Below are positions 52,333 to 60,570 of a DNA stretch of 64,000 nt, piece by piece. The stretch comes from Bacillus haynesii. Lineage in GTDB: Bacteria > Bacillota > Bacilli > Bacillales > Bacillaceae. The position numbers and the translations under genes were made by a program. The stretch covers positions 41,524 to 105,523 of the forward strand of contig NZ_MRBL01000013.1 of the NCBI RefSeq assembly GCF_001969855.1. The letters are read 5' to 3'. Within the stretch, counting starts at the first letter, position 1. Every line of letters begins with the position of its first letter. The notes below the pieces were generated by a model. The model was not told the origin of the DNA. It did not search any database and saw nothing but the letters and a program-made list of their open reading frames with translations.

Positions 52333-53613
52333 ATGGTCAGTCACGATTTGTCCAAACACTCGCAAATATCAAAAGAAGCTCAAGATGCACTGGATGGAAA
52401 AAGCAAAGGCTTCAAAAGGCTGCTCCCTTTTTTGGGTCCGGCGTTTATCGCGGCTATAGCCTATATTGATCCCGGCAATTTCGCCACAAATATCGCGGCT
52501 GGTTCGAAATACGGCTACTTGCTTTTATGGGTAATCCTTTTTTCAAATATCATGGCTTTGCTGATTCAGTCATTGTCAGCCAAGCTCGGCATTGCGACGG
52601 GTAAAAACCTGCCCGAAGTTGCCCGGGAAGAATTCCCCAAACCGGTCTCCATCGGCTTGTGGATTCAGGGAGAGCTTGTCGTAATCGCCACGGACTTGGC
52701 CGAATTTATTGGAGCTGCTCTCGGGCTCTATCTGCTGTTCGGCATCCCGATGCTTGAAGCATCGATTATTGCAGCAGCCGGATCTTTCGCCATATTGGAA
52801 CTGCAAAGGCGCGGCGTCAGACCGCTTGAAGCAGCGATAACAGGAATGCTGTTTATCGTCGTAATCGCTTTTGCCTTTCAAACCTTTTTTGCAAAACCTG
52901 ATATCGGGTCGGTTTTGGAGGGCATGTTTGTTCCCCGCTTTGATGGTGCAGACAGCATCCTGCTGGCCGCGGGAATCTTGGGAGCGACCGTGATGCCGCA
53001 TGCCATCTATCTTCATTCCGCTCTCACACAGCGGAGAGTGGTCGGAAAAACGGAAGCGGAAAAGAAAAAGATATTCCGGTTTGAGTTCATCGACATTTTG
53101 ATCGCCATGCTGATTGCCGGAGCAATCAATGCGAGCATGCTGATCGTCGCCGCTGCACTGTTTTATAAGAACGGCATTTTTGTCGAAGACCTTGATGTGG
53201 CCTTCAGCCACTTCAGCAGCATGGTCAGTCCGCTTTCCGCCGTACTGTTCGGCGTCGGCCTGTTAACAGCCGGTTTATCAAGTTCGTCTGTCGGAACGCT
53301 TTCAGGAGATATTATCATGCAGGGCTTCATTAATTTCAGGATTCCGCTTTATTTAAGACGGTTCATTACGATTTTGCCGCCTATCGCTATTATTGCTTCA
53401 GGGGTGAATCCGACCACCGCTCTTGTCTTGAGCCAGGTCGTCCTGTCATTCGGCATCGCCTTTGCCCTTATCCCGCTTATCTTATTTACAAGCAATAAAC
53501 GCATTATGGGGAGCCTGACAAATGCGAAGTGGATAACAGCCGTCTCATGGCTGATCGCTGCCTTAATCGTCGCCCTCAATATTTTCTTGATTTACGATAC
53601 AATTTCTGGTTAA
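52333..53613 (+). CDS. mntH: Nramp-type manganese transporter MntH
   Basis: A 426-residue Nramp proton-coupled Mn2+ importer. TM1 carries the metal-binding DPGNF motif (IAYIDPGNFATN) and TM6 the MPH motif (GATVMPHAIYLHSAL). Very close to B. subtilis MntH (YdaR). The ATG at 52333 has AGGTGA at 6 nt; a GTG at 52324 is possible. Repressed by MntR when Mn is plentiful (operator seen). Confidence 0.95.
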   Translation: MVSHDLSKHSQISKEAQDALDGKSKGFKRLLPFLGPAFIAAIAYIDPGNFATNIAAGSKYGYLLLWVILFSNIMALLIQSLSAKLGIATGKNLPEVAREEFPKPVSIGLWIQGELVVIATDLAEFIGAALGLYLLFGIPMLEASIIAAAGSFAILELQRRGVRPLEAAITGMLFIVVIAFAFQTFFAKPDIGSVLEGMFVPRFDGADSILLAAGILGATVMPHAIYLHSALTQRRVVGKTEAEKKKIFRFEFIDILIAMLIAGAINASMLIVAAALFYKNGIFVEDLDVAFSHFSSMVSPLSAVLFGVGLLTAGLSSSSVGTLSGDIIMQGFINFRIPLYLRRFITILPPIAIIASGVNPTTALVLSQVVLSFGIAFALIPLILFTSNKRIMGSLTNAKWITAVSWLIAALIVALNIFLIYDTISG

Positions 53614-53637
53614 AGCCGGCCTCGGTCGGCTTTTTTA
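53613..53637 (+). terminator. Terminator of mntH
   Basis: AAGCCG and CGGCTT across 8 nt, followed by TTTTT. Confidence 0.75.
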
Positions 53638-53666
53638 TATTATACTGAAGAAAAGGGGGATTCTGG

Positions 53667-54217
53667 ATGTTCAAATTAATGGTACGTGATGATCTTTATT
53701 TAAAAATGGTTGAACCAAAAGATGCCAAGGCCGTTTATATGCAGATCCAGCAGTCTAAAGATGTGTTGCGGAAATGGCTGTTTTGGGTGGACAGCACAAA
53801 GCAGCTGGAGGATACCGAAGCTTTCATTGAAGAAAGCATGAAACAGGCCGCTGCGAACAACGGGTTTCAAGCGGGAATATGGCATCAAGGCCATTTTGCC
53901 GGAATCATCGGACTCCACTATATCAATTGGATTAACCGTACGACTTCGATCGGCTATTGGCTCGGCGAGCCTTTTCACGGAAAAGGCATCATGACTGATG
54001 CCTGCCGGGCGCTGATCGACACATTGTTCAACGAATACGATTTAAACCGGGTTGAAATCAGAGCCGCTGTTCAAAACGTGAAAAGCCAGCCATTCCGGAA
54101 AGGCTCGGCTTCACGAAAGAAGGCTGCCTCAGGCAATGCGAGTGGCTTCACGATCACTTCGCCGATCACTTCGTATACGGGCTTTTGCGGGAGGAATATA
54201 AGACCCGCAACAAATAA
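53667..54217 (+). pseudogene. Frameshifted GNAT acetyltransferase (YdaF/RimJ-like)
   Basis: The first ~140 residues are a good GNAT domain: LYLKMVEPKDAKAVY, the acceptor region TTSIGYWLGEPFHGKGIMTDA (acetyl-CoA loop) and NRVEIRAAVQNVKS. At ~54092 the frame breaks; the expected continuation IPERLGFTKEGCLRQCEW, then FVYGLLREEYKTRNK, lies in another frame and ends at 54217. Adding one base restores a 183-residue protein, the length of B. subtilis YdaF. As written the frame runs on to 54269 with unrelated residues. It resembles enzymes acetylating ribosomal protein N-termini. Confidence 0.85.
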
Positions 54218-54288
54218 GTTCGGGATTTGTCACACGCATTTTACACTGCAATCTGGTATGATAGATTAAAAAATATGGAGTTTTGAAC

Positions 54289-54540
54289 ATGAAAGTATTT
54301 ATACTGTTTTACCTATGGATTGTCCCGCTCGTCATCGGGCTGATATTTTTCCGGATTACCCAGCGGACAAGCTTTAAAAAAAGGTTTTATCCAGGCTATG
54401 TTATGATCGGTCTTGCTGCGGCTGTATTTGCCGTCTGCTACCTGATCGGACAGCCTTACCTCGGGAATTTCTTCGGCGGTACAATGCTGTTCGGCACCCT
54501 GCTGCCGTTCATGGCTGCCGCAATGAAAAAAAAGAAATGA
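54289..54540 (+). CDS. Small membrane protein of unknown function
   Basis: An 83-residue protein with three predicted helices (about residues 1-20, 33-52 and 58-76) and a C-terminal Lys cluster (AAMKKKK). I do not recognise a family with certainty; a short membrane protein of this kind occurs near ydaF in related genomes as I recall. The ATG at 54289 has GGAG at 8 nt. Followed by a strong terminator. Confidence 0.75.
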   Translation: MKVFILFYLWIVPLVIGLIFFRITQRTSFKKRFYPGYVMIGLAAAVFAVCYLIGQPYLGNFFGGTMLFGTLLPFMAAAMKKKK

Positions 54541-54548
54541 CGAATATC

Positions 54549-54585
54549 AAAAACCCCGGCATGTTTTGGAGAGCCGGGGTTTTTA
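54549..54585. terminator. Terminator after the small membrane protein gene
   Basis: AAAACCCCGGC and GCCGGGGTTTT across a ~13-nt loop, with a T tract on the plus strand. Confidence 0.88.
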
Positions 54586-54635
54586 ATCACATATTTTCTC
54601 TGTTTGCACCAAAACCCGCTGATTCACAAACGGTT

Positions 54636-55247
54636 TTATTTATTCACTAGATCAACGTCGATCACCTGATAGAAAGCGTTTTCAGTATCAGCCACATCCC
54701 AAACGGCCAATATGACATGATACCCGGAGCGGTCTTCTGGAATGTAAATTTGGTGAGATAAATGGCGGGATGCAGGGGAACCATCATGCGGTACGGTTCC
54801 AATCTGTTCGAAATCTGCACGCTTAAGCGGTTTGTCAGGATCCCAGCCTTTTTTGGTGATATAGTAGTGCCATTGGCTGGTGTTGTGGGGGGCGGTATAT
54901 GTCCAGGTAAAGGTGTACTCCCCGCCGGTCATAATATGTTTAAACCAGCGATTTTCCGACTGTTGATCAAGAATCCCGCCGAACAGTCCGCCCGCGGATG
55001 CTATTTGTCCATCTGCCGGGCCGTCATGCGGAAACCCTTTTTTCGCTTCCAGGCTTTGCGGCTCATACATCACGCTTCCGCAATTCAGATTGAGAAGTCC
55101 GTAAGCCTCACTGCACAGAGCCGCTCTGCTCCCTGGTTTTTCGACAAAACCATGAGCGAAGGCCTGCTGAGGAACGATTGACATCAACAGCAATCCGGCT
55201 GCCAGTATGAAAGCAGTACCGAAAGGATTTTTCGTAAAATGCTCCAC
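54636..55247 (-). CDS. chbB: Secreted AA10 lytic polysaccharide monooxygenase / chitin-binding protein
   Basis: A 203-residue secreted copper enzyme that oxidatively cleaves chitin. The signal peptide (residues 1-31) ends AFA, exposing His32 of HGFVEKPGSRA as mature N-terminus, one arm of the histidine brace; the second His is in TAPHNTSQWHYY. NAFYQVIDVDL near the end carries the axial aromatic residue. Single domain, no extra carbohydrate-binding module. The start is a GTG at 55247 with GGGG at 8 nt; an upstream extension lacks a ribosome site and would spoil the signal peptide. Confidence 0.93.
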   Translation of the reverse strand: MEHFTKNPFGTAFILAAGLLLMSIVPQQAFAHGFVEKPGSRAALCSEAYGLLNLNCGSVMYEPQSLEAKKGFPHDGPADGQIASAGGLFGGILDQQSENRWFKHIMTGGEYTFTWTYTAPHNTSQWHYYITKKGWDPDKPLKRADFEQIGTVPHDGSPASRHLSHQIYIPEDRSGYHVILAVWDVADTENAFYQVIDVDLVNK

Positions 55248-55352
55248 GTTACGATCCCCTCTCTTTTCATAGTGTTGAGACGGGTTTTGATGCAAAAAGA
55301 AAACACACGCAACCATTCCAATATTACCCATTCAATTTTAACATCTGAACAT

Positions 55353-55384
55353 GATAAAGCCAAGGGGCGTATCCCTTGGCTTCA
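55353..55384 (-). terminator. Hairpin after ydaP
   Basis: AAGCCAAGGG and CCTTGGCTT-type arms across 7 nt, just after the ydaP stop; weak T tract. Confidence 0.65.
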
Positions 55385-55386
55385 TA

Positions 55387-57108
55387 CTAAAAAATCCTTT
55401 TTAAGCTTTTTTTCAGCGGCGGCAAGTCGAGCTCTTTTTTCTCAACCAGTTTTTTAATCATATATTTGCTGTAGTTTACCGCCTGTGTATAGGATATTTT
55501 TCCCGGAAGCGGCGGTTCGTCTTCGATTGCCACATCGATAATCGACGGTTTTTGTGATTGAAAGGCATTTTTCAAAGCCGGAATAAGCTCTTCGTGCTTT
55601 GTCACGCTGAAGCCTTTCCCGCCGCAGGCCTCGGCAAACTTGGCATAATCGACGTTTTCGAGCGCCGTTGCATAATTAACATGCCCTTTTTCCTGCTGTT
55701 CATATTGAATCATTCCCAAGTTCTGATTATTTAAAATCACAACAACAATGGGCAGATGGTATTTGACAGCAGTCGGAAAATCGTGCATAGACATGCTGAA
55801 GCCGCCGTCTCCGCACACGGCTACAGCCTGGCGTTCCGGATTGGAAAGCTTTGCGGAAATCGCGCCCGGAAGACCGCATCCCATCGTGCCAAGCCAGCTT
55901 GATATCAGAAAATCCTGATTGGTCATATTAAAATGGCGCGCCGTCCAAACCGTCACATTTCCGACGTCAACGGACAGGACTGCATCATCGGCTACTGCGT
56001 CCTCAAGCCTTGCAATCACCTGCTGAGGCTTAAGCGGTGCTGTCGCCACCTGTTCGTCTTTTTCAATTTCATAGCGCCACTTCCTCATATGTTGTATACA
56101 GCTTTCCAAAAATCCGCGGTTCGATTTCCGTTCAATGGTTTTCGTCAGTTCCAAAAGCCCTTTTTTCGCATCGCAGACAAGACCGGCGGTGACAGGATAC
56201 CGTTTGCCGATTTTCGCCGGGTTGTTATCAAGCTGAATAGCCGGCGCATCTTCCGGAAGATAATCGCGGTACGGAAATGAAGTCCCCAGCATGATCAACA
56301 GATCGGCTTCCTCCATCGCTTCATATGCGGGTTTTGTGCCGATGTGTCCAAGGTTCCCGAGCATGTGCGGGTGCCGATCGGGTACGACTCCTTTCGCGGG
56401 GAGCGTGACGATGATCGGAGCGGCAGCTTTATCTGCAAACTCGAGCAGCTCGTCTCTTGCCGCTTTCATTCCCCTTCCCGCTAAAATCACCGGTTTTTTC
56501 GCATGATTAATCAATTGTGCGCATTGCATCAGCTGGCTTTGCTTCGGTTGAAGATCGCCTTCGATATAAAGCGCAGACGTATAAACCGGCTTCCGCTTAA
56601 TCTTTTCCGCAAACAGATCATCAGAGACGCTCAGTACGGCGACCCCTTTTTGGCTGTATGCGGTACGGATCGCCTGATTTAAAAGATCAGGCAGGGCTTC
56701 AGCTGAATGAACCTGCTGATTAAAGACAGCCACATCCTCAAACATTCGTTCAAGACCGATCTCCTGAAAATAATCCCTTCCGATTTCATTCGAAGACACC
56801 TGTCCTGTAATCGCCAGCACAGGCGCCCCGTCAGCTTTCGCATCATACAAGCCGTTCAGCAGATGAACGGCGCCCGGTCCCGCTATCGAAAGGCAGACGC
56901 CGATTTTGCCTGTCAGCTTTGCATCGGCTGCGGCAGCAAGAGCAGCGGTTTCTTCATGGCGCACTTGAATGAAGCGGAGGCTGTTTTCTTCATGCCGCAA
57001 TTCATCGATAAATTCGTTGACGCTGTCGCCCGGCATGCCGTAAACATGATCAATATTCCATTCTATCAGCAGTTCTGCAGCTATTTTTCCTGCGGTTTTG
57101 TTTGCCAT
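55387..57108 (-). CDS. ydaP: ThDP-dependent pyruvate oxidase YdaP
   Basis: A 573-residue enzyme of the pyruvate oxidase/acetolactate synthase family. N-terminal pyrimidine-binding domain with the catalytic Glu in VRHEETAALAAAADA; central FAD domain; C-terminal ThDP motif GDGGFSMSMHDFPTAVKYHL...NN. Probably makes acetate, CO2 and H2O2 or donates electrons to the membrane; the exact acceptor is not known. The ATG at 57108 has AAAGGAGG; a longer upstream frame is not used. B. subtilis ydaP is SigB-dependent, and a matching promoter is present. Confidence 0.93.
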   Translation of the reverse strand: MANKTAGKIAAELLIEWNIDHVYGMPGDSVNEFIDELRHEENSLRFIQVRHEETAALAAAADAKLTGKIGVCLSIAGPGAVHLLNGLYDAKADGAPVLAITGQVSSNEIGRDYFQEIGLERMFEDVAVFNQQVHSAEALPDLLNQAIRTAYSQKGVAVLSVSDDLFAEKIKRKPVYTSALYIEGDLQPKQSQLMQCAQLINHAKKPVILAGRGMKAARDELLEFADKAAAPIIVTLPAKGVVPDRHPHMLGNLGHIGTKPAYEAMEEADLLIMLGTSFPYRDYLPEDAPAIQLDNNPAKIGKRYPVTAGLVCDAKKGLLELTKTIERKSNRGFLESCIQHMRKWRYEIEKDEQVATAPLKPQQVIARLEDAVADDAVLSVDVGNVTVWTARHFNMTNQDFLISSWLGTMGCGLPGAISAKLSNPERQAVAVCGDGGFSMSMHDFPTAVKYHLPIVVVILNNQNLGMIQYEQQEKGHVNYATALENVDYAKFAEACGGKGFSVTKHEELIPALKNAFQSQKPSIIDVAIEDEPPLPGKISYTQAVNYSKYMIKKLVEKKELDLPPLKKSLKRIF

Positions 57109-57131
57109 ATCACGTCCTCCTTTGTTTATCC

Positions 57132-57157
57132 ATACCACTTTTTCGCCGACGGGAAAC
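57132..57157 (-). promoter_or_regulatory. SigB-like promoter of ydaP
   Basis: Minus strand GTTTCC (57152-57157), 14-bp spacer, TGGTAT (57132-57137), just before the ribosome site. Confidence 0.6.
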
Positions 57158-57360
57158 GTGATACGGCATGCTGACGAAAGTGAAGAAAACACGACAGCGG
57201 CTGTTTCATGCTTTGTGTTCCCAGCCGCGCTCATCTCGCATAAAGATCTCCCCACCACACTGCTGAACTTGAAGCCATGCCCGAAAATTACGCCGGCACC
57301 TATCCTAAGCACCATTCAATGTACACATGATCAAATCTACTAAAAGGCTGCCGCTCATTT

Positions 57361-57455
57361 TGATATGCCCCCGCAAAGTTAGACAATAGAATGTCATGAA
57401 GCGGTTAGACTGACATGAGTCCGGAAATGGTATTGGACTCATGCCTTTTCATTTG
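57361..57455. mobile_element. IS3-family-like end remnant
   Basis: TGATATGCCCCCGCAAAG followed by TTAGACA resembles IS3/IS150-group termini (TGACCCCCAAAAGTTAGACA-type as I recall). Behind it are TTAGACTGACATGAGTCC and a 9-bp hairpin CATGAGTCC/GGACTCATG (57414-57443), as found at such IS ends. No transposase gene remains. It marks the left edge of the pap region. Confidence 0.45.
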
Positions 57456-58115
57456 ATCTTCATCCGTTAGCACCAATGTTATAGCAATTGGGGCGCAGTT
57501 CATTCACACAAGTGTTGAAACTTTTTTTAACATTTAAATTGTTATAATTTAGGTTCGGAGTTATAATTTAACAGAAATGAACCGAATTTGCATAACTTCG
57601 ATTGAAGTTAAGGTTGTTAAATCTTTCGTCAAACACAGGGGTGGTCGTGGCGGCAATTATTATAATCTGCTTTTATAAAATATATAGTATTTGAGGACTG
57701 GCTTATTTATCCAATCATCCTAATCTGATGGGTCAGAAGTGCTCGTACGTATGTGAATCCACCTGTCATGCGGCATTGTATCTAGGTTACTCCATTTTAG
57801 AAGGACAAGCTGGTCTATTCTATTAATGCAGATACCACGACAATCTCAATCGGCTTGTTAAGTCTCCTCGGCACGTTAGGTATTCATCATGCTGCAGATT
57901 GTCAGTTTCAAGTGCTGTGGAAGCCATCTGTCTTCGAGATTCGGTTGTTGCGATCTGAAGGTAATTTCACTGAAACTATAGTCGAAACACTCAAATCTTC
58001 TTATCTTATCAACCGTATACTTCATAGTCTAAGTTTCGGGTGAAAAGGAGAGACGCGGATCGTCAAAGTAAAGTCCCTCTCTTTTATCAAAGAATTTAGA
58101 ATTGGAGGCATTTAC
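57456..58115. other. 660-base leader region of the pap operon
   Basis: No clear gene. AT-rich upstream part with TATAAT at 57541-57546 lacking a good -35. Two partly open frames look protein-like but lack ribosome sites and are interrupted: one from ~57695 to ~57827 and one from ~57822 to 58043 (contains LLSLLGTLGIHHAADCQ). They could be one decayed gene with a shift near 57825. No T-box signature was found. A GGAGAG/CTCTCT-type imperfect stem precedes papB. Confidence 0.4.
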
Positions 58116-58505
58116 ATGTTATCAGAAATAGAAAAGGGGCTTGAGGGCCTGCGTGCAAAACTTGATCGTATTGATGAACAATTGTTGGATACATTGAAAG
58201 CACGTTTAGAATGCTGCATCAGGATCGGGTTGTACAAACGCGAGTATCATATTCCGATGATGCAACCGCACCGAATTAACTTTGTTCAGGAACGAGCAGC
58301 TCGATACGCTGACGAGAATGGTTTAAGTCAAGAGTTTTTGCATAACCTTTATGAGCTCATTATTTCTGAAACGTGCAGGGTTGAGGATATCGTCATTGAC
58401 AATTCAGAAAATCGCGGGCAAGACATTTCTTCAAGCCCAGTTGACCAAAAAAGAAAAAGGGAGGAATTGTTTAATGGGGACAGAGATACAAACACTTCTA
58501 ATTGA
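58116..58505 (+). CDS. papB: Chorismate-mutase-like protein, PapB type (aminodeoxychorismate mutase)
   Basis: A 129-residue AroQ-fold protein: LRAKLDRIDEQLLDTLKARL (helix 1), RIGLYKREYHIPMMQPHRI (Lys and substrate loop) and FLHNLYELIISETCRVED (helix 3). Taken alone it could be a chorismate mutase, but its place before a fused aminodeoxychorismate synthase and a prephenate-dehydrogenase-like gene matches PapB, which converts 4-amino-4-deoxychorismate to 4-amino-4-deoxyprephenate. GGAGG ribosome site at 8 nt. It overlaps papA by 32 bases, suggesting coupling. The last ~30 residues are polar and extend past the domain. Confidence 0.85.
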   Translation: MLSEIEKGLEGLRAKLDRIDEQLLDTLKARLECCIRIGLYKREYHIPMMQPHRINFVQERAARYADENGLSQEFLHNLYELIISETCRVEDIVIDNSENRGQDISSSPVDQKRKREELFNGDRDTNTSN

Positions 58506-60570
58506 TAACTATGACTCATTTACTTACAACCTCTATCAATTAATCGGTGAAGTAAATGGCCGACCGCCAATCGTTGTCCGTAATGATGTAGACTGGTCAC
58601 AAGTACCGATTGATGAGATTGACAACATTGTGATCTCCCCAGGCCCAGGTCGACCGGAACGGGTTAAGGACTTTGGAATTAATGCAACTGTTATTCTAGA
58701 AGCGAAGTTGCCAGTTCTCGGGGTCTGCCTTGGACATCAAGGTATAGCTCATTTGTTTGGCGGGAAAGTGGGCCACGCTTCTGAGCCTATGCATGGACGA
58801 TCATCAGTCATCCATCATTCAGGGATCGATATCTTTGACGGGCTTCCTCCTGAGTTCTCTGTCGTACGCTATCACTCCCTTATCGTTACTGATTTAGGTG
58901 ATGATGTTGAAGCGATTGCGTGGACAAAAGATGGATTAATTATGGGGCTTCGACACCGCAATCTGCCGATTTGGGGTGTGCAATTCCACCCCGAGTCAAT
59001 TTGTAGTCATTATGGGCACGAGTTGCTTGCCAACTTTCGAGACCTAACCCCGAAGCGCACTAGACGATCAAGACAGTCTCCCAAATTAGAGGAGCCTTCT
59101 CATTCTAAACATGATTTCTACCGGATTCATTTTCGAAAATTATCGGGATTTCCTGACGCTCAATCAAGTTACCAGGCACTATTTGCTGATGCACCTCATG
59201 GATTCTGGCTTGACAGCAGCAGTGTCATCGAAGGGTTGTCACGATTTTCATATCTTGGCGATGGGACCGGAGAGAATGCTGAATATATGACGTATAGCGT
59301 AGCAGAGGGTATTGTAAAAGTACAACGTCCGGGTCAAGAGACGGAGTTCATTCAACAGTCATTTTATGATTATCTTGATGAGCAAATCCGCCGTCGAGCA
59401 ACATCTACTCCGGAAGGCCTTCCCTTTGACTTCAATCTCGGTTATGTGGGTTACATTGGCTATGAGCTAAAAGCTGAAACTTGCGGGAGCAGCCGGTATC
59501 AATCTGAGATTCCTGATGCGGCCTTGCTTTTCGTAGACCGCATGCTTGTTTTTGATCATCTTGAACAAGAAGCCTATCTGTTGTGTCTTTCGACTGGGGA
59601 TGAGGATAAGCAAGCACTCAACTGGCTAAATACTGCAGAGCGAATCTTGAATGACATTCCTGCTGCAGCAAATGATTTTGACAAGGATTCAGTACTTACG
59701 TCCGTACCAGACCACAATATCCCAATCGAGTTTCGGCATAACCGGCCTTCTTATCTTCAACTGATCAACAATTGCTTGGAAGAAATCCGCAATGGTGAAT
59801 CCTATGAGATATGCTTGACTAATTCCGCCACAGTTTATACCCCTATAGATCCTTGGATTACGTATACACACCTGCGAAAAATCAGTCCGGTTCCCTACGG
59901 GGCATTTTTAAACTTTGCCGATGTGGCTGTAATGAGTGCCTCTCCGGAACGGTTCCTCTCAATCGGTACTGATCGCATCGTTGAGTCCAAACCGATCAAG
60001 GGTACCCGGATGAGAGGCAGGACTTCTGCTGAAGATTATCAATTACGAAATGAGTTACTAAGTGATGAAAAAGATCTCGCAGAGAACTTAATGATCGTTG
60101 ACTTAGTCAGAAATGACCTTAACACTGTTTGTGAAATAGGATCTGTTCATGTCCCTAAGCTGTTCGATGTAGAAACATATGCACCAGTCCACCAGTTGAT
60201 CTCGACGATTCGCGGCACTATACGTCCGGACAAATCAACGGTTGATTGTGTCCGCGCTGCTTTTCCAGGCGGTTCGATGACCGGTGCTCCGAAAATTCGG
60301 ACGATGGAAATCATAGACCGGCTCGAGAATGGCCCCCGCGGTGTCTACTCGGGCAGCCTCGGCTGGTTCGGACTGAGTGGAGCTGCGGATCTTAGTATTG
60401 TTATCCGCACAGTTGTTGTGACCGATGACAAGGCGACTTTTGGTGTCGGAGGAGCGATCGTAGCATTGTCAGATCCAGAAGAGGAGTTCAAAGAAACTCA
60501 GGTTAAAGCGCGAGCTATGGTCTCAGCTATCGCAGCAGCGGAAGTCTCTGCAGTGGGAGGTTCAAGATGA
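58474..60570 (+). CDS. papA: Fused aminodeoxychorismate synthase, PapA type (PabA-PabB fusion)
   Basis: A 698-residue protein. Residues ~1-195 form a class I glutamine amidotransferase with Cys in LGVCLGHQG and His/Glu in QFHPES. Residues ~215-690 form a chorismate-binding domain: SPERFLSI, PIKGTRMRGR, DLVRNDLN and FPGGSMTGAPKIRTMEIID. The Lys of PIKGT marks PabB-type (4-amino-4-deoxychorismate) synthases; anthranilate synthases have Ala there. Such fusions occur in pristinamycin, chloramphenicol and folate pathways. The ATG at 58474 has a GGGAGGAA site inside papB; the frame upstream of it is just the overlap. No pabC lyase is adjacent, so the product is not directed to folate here. Confidence 0.93.
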   Translation: MGTEIQTLLIDNYDSFTYNLYQLIGEVNGRPPIVVRNDVDWSQVPIDEIDNIVISPGPGRPERVKDFGINATVILEAKLPVLGVCLGHQGIAHLFGGKVGHASEPMHGRSSVIHHSGIDIFDGLPPEFSVVRYHSLIVTDLGDDVEAIAWTKDGLIMGLRHRNLPIWGVQFHPESICSHYGHELLANFRDLTPKRTRRSRQSPKLEEPSHSKHDFYRIHFRKLSGFPDAQSSYQALFADAPHGFWLDSSSVIEGLSRFSYLGDGTGENAEYMTYSVAEGIVKVQRPGQETEFIQQSFYDYLDEQIRRRATSTPEGLPFDFNLGYVGYIGYELKAETCGSSRYQSEIPDAALLFVDRMLVFDHLEQEAYLLCLSTGDEDKQALNWLNTAERILNDIPAAANDFDKDSVLTSVPDHNIPIEFRHNRPSYLQLINNCLEEIRNGESYEICLTNSATVYTPIDPWITYTHLRKISPVPYGAFLNFADVAVMSASPERFLSIGTDRIVESKPIKGTRMRGRTSAEDYQLRNELLSDEKDLAENLMIVDLVRNDLNTVCEIGSVHVPKLFDVETYAPVHQLISTIRGTIRPDKSTVDCVRAAFPGGSMTGAPKIRTMEIIDRLENGPRGVYSGSLGWFGLSGAADLSIVIRTVVVTDDKATFGVGGAIVALSDPEEEFKETQVKARAMVSAIAAAEVSAVGGSR

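Noticed and set aside
52576-53211. 211-codon frame opposite mntH
   Set aside because: His/Cys-rich shadow of a conserved membrane protein gene; no start signals.
57636-57660. T-box-like GGTGG sequence in the pap leader
   Set aside because: The AGGGTGGnACCGCG core is not met and no specifier stem or terminator/antiterminator pair is evident.
57855-58043. 62-codon frame upstream of papB
   Set aside because: No ribosome site, not positioned as a leader gene, and open upstream sequence is in a different frame; treated as a possible decayed gene.
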